Below are positions 1 through 7,700 of a stretch of DNA of 64,000 bases, piece after piece. Origin of the DNA: Mesorhizobium sp. (GTDB lineage Bacteria > Pseudomonadota > Alphaproteobacteria > Rhizobiales > Rhizobiaceae). The stretch is taken from NCBI GenBank assembly GCA_004020645.1, contig SAQL01000034.1:1-64000 (forward strand), read 5' to 3'. The notes beneath the pieces are model-generated. The model ran no database searches. It was not told where the DNA came from and saw only the letters and a list, made by a program, of their open reading frames with translations. The position numbers were made by a program, and so were the translations under genes. The number at the start of each line of letters is the position of its first letter. Within the stretch, counting starts at the first letter, position 1.

Positions 1-33
1 CAGCGAAGCATGAAAAAAGGAGGTCATCCATGA
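1..33 (+). CDS. 3' end of an upstream gene (partial)
   Basis: The window opens in an open frame whose last ten codons end in TGA at 31-33. The stop shares an ATGA overlap with the start of the next small ORF at 30. Too little is present to identify the product. The overlap suggests translational coupling with the two ORFs that follow. Confidence 0.4.
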   Translation, partial: QRSMKKGGHP

Positions 34-86
34 ACGACGATATCACCCATATCGAAATACATATGCCTGAGCGTGTGATCGCTTGA
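30..86 (+). CDS. 18-residue small ORF, translationally coupled
   Basis: An 18-codon ORF reading MNDDITHIEIHMPERVIA. It has a very strong ribosome binding site (AAAGGAGG, about 15-23) and starts inside an ATGA overlap with the gene upstream. Its stop, TGA at 84-86, shares a base with an in-frame ATG of the hydrolase gene. The chain of overlaps argues that it is translated, either as a leader/coupling peptide or as a product in its own right. It is acidic, with no cysteines or signal peptide, and belongs to no family I recognise. Confidence 0.4.
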   Translation: MNDDITHIEIHMPERVIA

Positions 87-103
87 TGAAAAGGAAGTCT
101 TTA

Positions 104-1354
104 ATGGGAAAGCTCGAATTCGATGGACAGCGCTATCTTGACGGCCACGCGTCCGATCCGCGCGAACTCGGTTGGATGCGTGGCGCGCCGCCGCCCGCCG
201 ATAAACGCATTACGTTCGAGAGCGACTGCTTCCGCACCTTCCCACAGATCCGGTGGTCCCTGTCACACATGCGCGAACTAACGGCCACGGTGAATGTGTG
301 GCGCGGGCCCGACGCGCCTTCAAGGCTGGAACACCTTGACAGGACGACCGAGATCGACGCGCTAGCGTTTACAGATGCAAACGGCCGCTCGCGCGGCTTC
401 GAAGAGGCGCTTTTTGACACTTATGCCGATGGCATCTTGGTATTGCACCGTGGACGCATCGTTTACGAGCGCTACTTCGGCGCGCTCGAGCCTCATCTGC
501 CGCACGCCTGTCACTCAGTGACGAAGTCCTACGTGGGCACGCTCGCGGCGGCATTCGTGCACGAAGGTGTTCTCGATGATGGCAAGGCGATCCCGTACTA
601 CCTGCCCGAACTCCAAGGCTCGGCCTGGGAAGACGCTACGCTGCGTCAGGTAATGGACATGCAGACCGGTCTGGCCCACGCTGAGGTCTACGCCGACGAG
701 AACTCAGACTTGTGGGGTTATGCGCGCGCCTGTGGCTTTCGGCCACAGTTAGCCGGCTATAACGGGCCGAAGACCATGTGCGATTACCTGCAAACCATCC
801 GCAAGAAGGGCCCGCATGGCGGTAGCTTTGAATATCTAACCGTCAACACCGAAATAGTGGCCTGGGTGATGTCGCGCGTGACGGGCCACTCGTTCGCGCA
901 GCTGTTACAAGAGCGCCTGTGGGCGCCGCTTGGTTGCGAAGACGACGCCAATATTATTGTCGATAGCGCCGGCATGCCAATGGCGGGCGGTGGGTTGAGC
1001 ACGAGCCTACGCGACCTCGCGCGCTTCGGCGAGCTGATCCGCCGCGAAGGCGAATGGAATGGCAAGCAGCTTCTTCCAGCACCGGTCGTACACGATATTC
1101 GGCGCGGCGGAGACCCGGCGAAGTTAACGATAAGAGGTATGCCCGGTTATTCCTATCGCAGCATGTGGTGGGTGTCGCACAATGAATTCGGCGCGGTCGA
1201 AGCTCAGGGCATTCACGGCCAGCGCCTACATATCGCACCAGGAGCGGAGATGGTGATTGCGCACTTCGCGTCGCACCCGCTGGCCTCTACTGTGTTCAGC
1301 GACGTGATCACTGTTCCGCAGATGCTCGAGCTAGGGCGGTTGCTGCGCGGCTAG
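104..1354 (+). CDS. Serine hydrolase, beta-lactamase/6-aminohexanoate-dimer hydrolase family
   Basis: Predicted cytoplasmic serine hydrolase of the class C beta-lactamase fold (PF00144), closest in feel to NylB-type 6-aminohexanoate-dimer hydrolases and esterases. The nucleophile motif SxxK is visible as SVTK near residue 146, followed by the family-typical TVNTEIVAWVMSRVTG block and a C-terminal HGQ segment. About 416 residues, normal for the family; there is no signal peptide, so cell-wall beta-lactamase activity is unlikely. I chose ATG 104 because AAGGAAG lies six bases upstream; TTG 83 and ATG 86 are in-frame alternatives, the latter overlapping the stop of the 18-codon ORF. It is the last gene of the operon. 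The substrate cannot be deduced; amide or ester hydrolysis of a small product made by the upstream genes is a reasonable guess. Confidence 0.8.
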   Translation: MGKLEFDGQRYLDGHASDPRELGWMRGAPPPADKRITFESDCFRTFPQIRWSLSHMRELTATVNVWRGPDAPSRLEHLDRTTEIDALAFTDANGRSRGFEEALFDTYADGILVLHRGRIVYERYFGALEPHLPHACHSVTKSYVGTLAAAFVHEGVLDDGKAIPYYLPELQGSAWEDATLRQVMDMQTGLAHAEVYADENSDLWGYARACGFRPQLAGYNGPKTMCDYLQTIRKKGPHGGSFEYLTVNTEIVAWVMSRVTGHSFAQLLQERLWAPLGCEDDANIIVDSAGMPMAGGGLSTSLRDLARFGELIRREGEWNGKQLLPAPVVHDIRRGGDPAKLTIRGMPGYSYRSMWWVSHNEFGAVEAQGIHGQRLHIAPGAEMVIAHFASHPLASTVFSDVITVPQMLELGRLLRG

Positions 1355-1376
1355 CCAGCTCCTCACCCGACCGATG

Positions 1377-1517
1377 ATGGGCTTGGGAATACGGAAGAGA
1401 GGAAATCTCGAATGGACAACGACCAATATTATAAGAATCGCGCATGCCGCCCAGTCTCCAAAGGAGTTGGGCTTTGCGGAGTCGGAATTTCGGCGTCGGA
1501 TCGAAGAAGTTAAGTAG
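1377..1517 (+). CDS. 46-residue ORF or gene remnant
   Basis: An ORF starting at ATG 1377 with a charged, helix-prone C-terminal half (AESEFRRRIEEVK). There is no clear ribosome binding site and no recognised family. It lies in the 670-base gap between the hydrolase and the ATPase and may be the broken end of a lost gene. Confidence 0.2.
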   Translation: MGLGIRKRGNLEWTTTNIIRIAHAAQSPKELGFAESEFRRRIEEVK

Positions 1518-1720
1518 GTCATGGACAAGGAGGACGATCTCGCAGTCTTCGGCCGAAGAGGTCTACATGAAACTTGCTCAAACGATCCAAATCAATGCGA
1601 TAGGTTCTGTAATGTCGAGTGCTGTCCCGCCAATCGAAGCTTTGCCGCGCATCGCGGATTCCGCAGCCATTCCCCCAGCAGCTTTGGTTCCTTTCACCTC
1701 CGACGGGCGGTAGCGAGGGA

Positions 1721-1839
1721 GAGCATGAGGAACTGTGGGGCGGTTGGTTACGGAGGCTCTCTGAGCGGGCCGGAACCGCGCCACAGAAAGTGCCCGTTTG
1801 GTCGGCCGCAACGTGACTGCCCCACAAAACCTCATGCTC
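1721..1839. repeat. Possible miniature inverted-repeat element
   Basis: About 119 bp bounded by an imperfect inverted repeat of 21 bp: GAGCATGAGGAACTGTGGGGC at the left, matched in inverted orientation at 1819-1839 with three mismatches. No transposase lies inside. The rest of the 1518-2025 gap shows no convincing gene; long antisense frames there have no family features. A small palindrome (CCATACCGTATGG, 2010-2022) sits just beyond the end of the leftward ATPase gene. Confidence 0.35.
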
Positions 1840-2025
1840 CCCGATAGGCACATTCTCGTGACGACCACCGACGATAAAAGATCTTGGGATCACCGGTGCC
1901 CGTCGAAGCGCGTTTGCTTGCCATGGGACTTCTGACGGTCGCGGATCCGGCCACTTCACATAGGCCCATGCACACGCATCGATGCGCTTCAGCCTGCGGG
2001 ACGTCGGCCCCATACCGTATGGTAA

Positions 2026-4482
2026 CTAGGCGCCTTTTTGCAGCAGGTTTAGGTTTACCGCACCGCATCCACAGCGGAGTGCCTCCTTCTTGCCTCTGTC
2101 GGGCGAAACGAAATAGATTTCGTTGCATTTGTCGCATGTGAAGGCGTCCGTAAATCCACGAAAGGCGGTCACGACCGGTGCGAAATCCGATCGGTTGAGG
2201 TCCGCCCATTCGTTGAAGTGGACGGCCGTGTTGATCTGCCAGTTGTCGTAACCTGTTTTGATCTTGGCTTCCCCAAACCCAGTTTCGATCGCGTTGATCA
2301 GGTCCAGGCCTTCCTTCTGGTTCCAGGAATTGGCGGCCGCCTTTGCCTTCTTCAGCATCTCGCCGAGCGCACTGGTGGCGCTGGGCAGGAGATCACTAAG
2401 CATGAATTGAGCATCGCCGCGGAACTCCACACTGGCGCGCAGGCGGTCGCAAGCCTCCTTGGCAAAATGCTCAAGATAGTGACGCAGCAGCGCAGCCGCC
2501 GCTCTTACATCGTTTTTTGCCAAGTGGTCATTCAACTCGGCCCAAACGTCACGATCATCCCATTCGGCAGGACCCAGATCGACGGTCCAGGTTCTAAAAT
2601 GGGCGAAGTTGCGGCCCTTGATGAGACCCTCGGACTTCATGTGCCGCAACCAGATTTCGTCGTGTGTGGTGAAGATGAACTGCGTGTTCGGAAATCTCTC
2701 CTTGAGCAGGGCACAAACCTGACGGCGGTGGCCGGCGTCGACCGACATAAGCACGTCATCGAGCACCGCGAAGGTGAAGTTCGACCCCAGCAGATGGTTC
2801 ATAAGCGCCAGGTATAGGCACAGTCCCATACCGTCCTGGTGGCCCTCGCTGTGATAGGCGCCTGGCGGAAAATGTCCGCGCCCATAGAAATCGACGTCAA
2901 ATGCCAGCCTGCCTATGGAAGGCATGAGTTTGGCGGTGAATGTGTTCTCATCATCTTCGTTGATTTTGCGATAGTAGCTCGCGAAGGTGGTCTCCACGTC
3001 CTTGTAGATCTTCTCCAGCGCGGCCGTCGTCACCGTTCCGTAGGTGCTGGAGATCCTGGCAGCGCGTTCAGCCCGGAGCTTCCCCGTTGAATGTTTCTGC
3101 CGTGCGATTCGAAGCTGCTCCAGGCGCTCTTGTGCCAGAACAAGAAAGTCCCGTGCCGCGTCCTGCTTACTTGGTTCTGGAATTGCGGCGATCGCCTTTT
3201 CCAGCGCGGTCAATTCCGTCCCCAGTTGCTGAATGGCGTACGCCGCCATCAGGACCGCGACGGTATCGCCGAGAGGCAGCAGCTTTTGCAGCTGCTTGTA
3301 TCTGGCACGAAGAGTTGAGCGGAATTCGTTCAGTGCGACGACATCGATTTTCGGGGAGAGAAGACCCGCGTGATCGATCATCGTGGTCAGGGCAGTGCCT
3401 GCACTGAACAGATCGTCGAGAACCGGCTTGAGTTCGGCTTCGAGCGCGGCGCGGCGTTTGCCCAGATCGTCAAGATGATTAAGCTTTTCGGCGAGATGCC
3501 CCCGAAATGCATCGGGCTCAAAGGGCGTATCGCATACCGGGCAAGCCGCGCCGTCATACAGTTCGAGCGCCGACTTGAGAAGAGATTCGCGTGACAATCC
3601 GTCGAGACTATCAGCGTCCTTACCGAGTTCGGTGGCACTAGCAGCGGCGGCGGTGCACTTGTCCTTGAACGAACTGGCAGCAAGCGTTTCCAGTGCTTGC
3701 TTGAGCGCGGCCAAATCTGCTGTGGCTTGTATCTTCGGGACACGCCCTGGCACGCTCATAGTGGTCGTCGCAAGACCGTTTTTGAGCGAGATATCTGCGC
3801 CCAGGTCAGCCAACGGCGCGAGGCCAAGCAGCGCGCGTTGTGGGTTCACCGCGTCGATGACCGTCTTCTTGTTGACTTCGCTTACACCGAGAGCGGCGAG
3901 TAGAGTCTTGACTGCGTCTGACTCGGCACGCTGGAGCCCCGGAAGTTCCCGCGCGGAGGCATTGGCGATTTTCTGCAGCACGCCCCGAAGCTTCTCGATG
4001 TCCTCAAGCCGCAGAAGGGACTGAACCTCTTTTGATCGCTGGCCCGGTTCGGACAGGACGTAGCGGATCAGCTCGCGACGCGAAAGCGCGAACTCCGGAT
4101 GCAGGTTGACGCTCTCGAAAGTGGCAAGAACATCCTTGTCGGCGGGAGTGATCTCAGGTGCGCTTGCGGATTTTACCGTACGGCGGATTTGCGCCTTCTT
4201 GTTGCCGAGGGCAGGTATGGTGACGTCGAGGGTGACCGAGGCCGCCTCCGGTTTGCTGCGACTATCAACGTGGGGGCCGTGCGACTTTACCGAAAGACCG
4301 CCGGTCCCCGCACCAGCGAGGCGGGAGACGTTGCCGGTCAGGGCAAATTCAATCGCGTCGACGATGCCGCTCTTGCCGGTTCCGTTCGGGCCGCAGGCTG
4401 CGAAGTTCTGCCCGTTGAGACTAAGTGTCAGCTCGCGGATGCCACGAAACTGCTCAATGCGTATTTTGTCGATCCGGATCAT
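2026..4482 (-). CDS. SMC/Rad50-like AAA ATPase with C-terminal zinc ribbon
   Basis: An 818-residue P-loop ATPase of the RecF/RecN/Rad50 group. The N-terminus carries the Walker A GPNGTGKSG (about residue 33) after a typical IRIEQFRGI strand. The middle is coiled-coil-like and contains a CPVC pair near residue 317 that may be a zinc hook. The ABC signature region, Walker B (AVLDDVLMSVD, about 575) and H-loop (TTHDE) follow. The C-terminus has two cysteine pairs (CDKC and CGCG) resembling a zinc ribbon, unusual for Rad50. It is last in a three-gene leftward operon; its ATG overlaps the stop of the small gene at 4479-4482. DNA-end sensing or clamping together with the giant helicase-nuclease is the likely role, by inference from context. 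Confidence 0.8.
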   Translation of the reverse strand: MIRIDKIRIEQFRGIRELTLSLNGQNFAACGPNGTGKSGIVDAIEFALTGNVSRLAGAGTGGLSVKSHGPHVDSRSKPEAASVTLDVTIPALGNKKAQIRRTVKSASAPEITPADKDVLATFESVNLHPEFALSRRELIRYVLSEPGQRSKEVQSLLRLEDIEKLRGVLQKIANASARELPGLQRAESDAVKTLLAALGVSEVNKKTVIDAVNPQRALLGLAPLADLGADISLKNGLATTTMSVPGRVPKIQATADLAALKQALETLAASSFKDKCTAAAASATELGKDADSLDGLSRESLLKSALELYDGAACPVCDTPFEPDAFRGHLAEKLNHLDDLGKRRAALEAELKPVLDDLFSAGTALTTMIDHAGLLSPKIDVVALNEFRSTLRARYKQLQKLLPLGDTVAVLMAAYAIQQLGTELTALEKAIAAIPEPSKQDAARDFLVLAQERLEQLRIARQKHSTGKLRAERAARISSTYGTVTTAALEKIYKDVETTFASYYRKINEDDENTFTAKLMPSIGRLAFDVDFYGRGHFPPGAYHSEGHQDGMGLCLYLALMNHLLGSNFTFAVLDDVLMSVDAGHRRQVCALLKERFPNTQFIFTTHDEIWLRHMKSEGLIKGRNFAHFRTWTVDLGPAEWDDRDVWAELNDHLAKNDVRAAAALLRHYLEHFAKEACDRLRASVEFRGDAQFMLSDLLPSATSALGEMLKKAKAAANSWNQKEGLDLINAIETGFGEAKIKTGYDNWQINTAVHFNEWADLNRSDFAPVVTAFRGFTDAFTCDKCNEIYFVSPDRGKKEALRCGCGAVNLNLLQKGA

Positions 4483-4688
4483 GAGGCATCCGGGAAAATA
4501 GCGGCGCGGATAGAAGGCTCGGCAAACACGCCATCGTCGAGCACGACCTTGCGAAGCCTCGGTGCGACGTCGCCTAGACCTTCTTCCTTTTCCAAAGCAG
4601 CGAAGAATTCGCCAAGAATGTTGGCGGCGACCGACTTAACCTTCGCGGGCGGTTCTGCCGCCGCATCTTCCTGTGCTGTTGAGTCCAC
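4479..4688 (-). CDS. 69-residue linker protein of the helicase/ATPase operon
   Basis: A small acidic protein rich in Ala and Glu, with a predicted helical core (ANILGEFFAALEKEEG). I place the start at GTG 4688, which falls 28 bases after the helicase stop; a longer frame to 4781 would run inside the helicase gene. Its stop overlaps the ATPase start by four bases. No family recognised. Its position between helicase and ATPase suggests an adaptor or regulatory subunit. Confidence 0.55.
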   Translation of the reverse strand: MDSTAQEDAAAEPPAKVKSVAANILGEFFAALEKEEGLGDVAPRLRKVVLDDGVFAEPSIRAAIFPDAS

Positions 4689-4716
4689 GTTTTGTCCAAG
4701 CCCGAACTGTTTGTTG

Positions 4717-7700
4717 CTAGGTAAGCTGGCGTCTCGCCCTGGCGATTGCCTCGTCCAGCCGTGCCCGAGAGATCGCCGCAAGGCGTTCCACGCCGAGAAG
4801 GTGTGCGAGATCGCGTGCGGGATCGAGCCTATCCAGCAGTCCGGGATTATCGATTACTACAGAAGCGAGCTCGGCCAGGGGGATGTCGCCAATCGAACGC
4901 CTCGCGTCCTCGTTGACCGGCTGACGATAAGACAGGAAGTCCATGACATCTCCCTGTTTCCAGACGAACTCGCCACTGGATTCCTGTGTGCGGTCCATGC
5001 CGCGCAAATGCAGGTCGATCCGCTCGCGGATACGGCCGCCAGTGCGCAGCCAGCCATGAGCCCGCGCAACACGTTGGGCCAGGACATCGGCGCGCAACGG
5101 ACTTTCCGTTTCAATCACGGCTTCTATCATCGCGCGCAAAGTGCTGGTGTAGCCGAACTCGAAGAATTGTTCCGGGTCCGCACGGAAGCTGGTCAAGTCC
5201 GTTATTCGGTAACTTCCTTGCTCGACGCCATCTTGTGAGGCCATTGTTGAGAACGCTGCGAAGTTAGCCATTTCGGGAGTTGTGGGAACGGTTGCCGAGA
5301 CCAAATCGACGTTTGGTTCGACGGGGAGGGGCAGTGACTCCTCGGTTGAGACAGGTGTCTGGTCGATGGGCTCGCTTGTTGGCTCCACCTGTTGACCCAT
5401 TTCCCAGCGCTCTGTCAGATCCCCCGTCTGCCCGCTGGGGCGTCGCGCCCTGCTCGCCTCTAGCAAGGTCTCCAGGCTTCCATGTAGGCGCTCGGCGCAG
5501 CCCTTGGCGTCGAACCACCAGTCCGTCGACCACACACGAAGGATGGTCCAGCCAAGCCCTGTAAGCACCTGCTCGCGGACCTTGTCGCGGTCCCTTGCCG
5601 TTGCTGACCTGTGGTAGGTCGCTCCATCGCATTCGACGCCTGCCAGATAGGCTCCGACCAGATCGGGGTGGCGAATGCCCAGGTCGATGCGGAAGTCGGA
5701 AATTCCGACCTGCGGGATGACTGTCCACCCCCGCCGGCTCAGTTGCTCGGCCACTGCCTCCTCGAACGGAGAATCGAACCCTCCGACCGATCCGGTGTCC
5801 TGGGCCGGCAGCGCGGTCGGGCCCCGTTCTGCGTAGTCCAGAAACGTCTTCAAATGCTGGACCGCGATCGCCTTGCTGCGCGATGGATCGATCTGGTCGG
5901 CGGTGAAGCCGGAAAAGACGATCAGTTCCTGGCGGGCTCGTGTCACCGCGACATTGAGGCGGCGCTCGCCGCCCTCACGGTTCAGCGCCCCAAAATCCAT
6001 CGCAGGCGGCTTTCCGGATGGATCCTTGTAGAACGTTATCGAGAACAGGATCACGTCCCTTTCATCGCCTTGGACGTTTTCAAGGTTCTTGACGATCGTG
6101 GGTTCAGTCCGGTCTTCGGCAAAGAACCATTCGAGTTCCGGATGATCCCGGCGCGCGGCATCCAGGAGGTCGAGGATCAGCGATTGCTGTTGTGCGTTGA
6201 AGGTGATCACACCGAGCGTTGGACGCCCATTCTCGGGCAGCGCCAGCCATTGCTTCATCCGCCCGACGGCCTCGGGCACGACCGCCATTGCCTCGACCTT
6301 GTTCGTCCGGCTCTTGCCGCGGTCATAGATGCCATCGGGTATTTTGCGCAGGCTCACCGCGCGATCGTCGACCGCCGGGGACGGGAACGTGACAAGCCGG
6401 TTGTTGTAATAGTGGTGATTGGAGAAGGCGATCAACGACTCGCTTCGGCTTCGATAGTGCCATCTGAGATCGCGCACCGGAATCCCCGACGCCCTTGCTT
6501 CGTCAAGGATGCTCTCAAGGTCTTTCTCGTGGTCGGCGATATCTTCCTCTTCCTCGTTGCGGCCGAAGAAATTGGTCGGCGGCAGCTGTTTTGGATCGCC
6601 AACGATGATGGTCTGTCGCGCCCTGGCAATGGCGCCGACGGCGTCCCAGGTGGTTATCTGCGAGGCTTCGTCGAAGATCACCACGTCGAACAGCGCCTGG
6701 TTGGGCGGCAGGTACTGCGCGATCGAGAGCGGTGACATCAGCATGCAAGGGGCGAGCTTGCCAAAGCTCTGTGGTATCTTGCCAATGACGTCGCGGATCG
6801 ACTGGCTGGGTCGCTGGAGTTCCATCTGATAGCGCAGCAACCCAAGCTCGGAGTTGCGCGAGACGCTCTGTACCGAAGGCAGCCCATGCGCAAGCGCGCT
6901 GACGACGCGCTGCGTGGCATGCGTGCGCACCAGATCGTCGATCTCACGAAACTCGCTGATCGCATTCTCATGCTGGAATCTGCGGAAGTTGCGCAACACC
7001 GCGTCATTGTCGAGAACCGTGGGCAGCCACCATCTGGCATAGCCGATCTGAAAAGCCTCACGCGCCTGGTCAGGCGCAATGGCGCCGGTCTCGATCTGCT
7101 CGACGAGGGGTGCCAGATGATGTTGGACCGCTTGGGCCTTCACGCCGCACCAGGCTGCCCAATTGCGAAGCAGGTTCCGGGAGTCTGCCAGCGCGATCAG
7201 CCTTGCGCGCAGAGCCTCGAGGCCGGGACCATCGGCGGGATCCGGAATGTCGTGACCCGCGGTATCGCTGAATGCCAGGCGCGCGGCATGGAAATCCTTG
7301 ATGGCGGCCAGCAGCCGGTCGCCCGCTCCGCGCAAGCGATCGTTTTCAAGGGTGCCGCGCAGACTCGGCGCCACGGCCCGCACGACGGTGCGGAACTCGT
7401 CCGGGCTTCGTCCGGGAATCCGCAGTGACAGGCGAAGGCGGCGAGCGAGATCAAGGATATTGGCAACGTCTTTTACGTCCGTTGTCAGCCCGTCGACAGG
7501 CAATGGCTTGCCCGCCAAGGGGCTTTGTGCGATGGCCGACAGGACTGCCTTCATCCGGCGCAACAGGTCAAGATCCTTGCCGGGTTCCGCGGTCCCGCGT
7601 TGCGCGCGATCCTGGAGCTGCTTCTGGACCTTGCGCGTGCCAAGCACTGACTTTGGCCAGAACGAAGCTTTCGCATCGCGCCATTGTCGGTCGAGGGAGT

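Noticed and set aside
5611..6735. A 374-codon open frame antisense to the giant helicase
   Set aside because: The sense frame has clear helicase motifs. The antisense frame shows no family features, as is usual in GC-rich genes with strong third-position bias.
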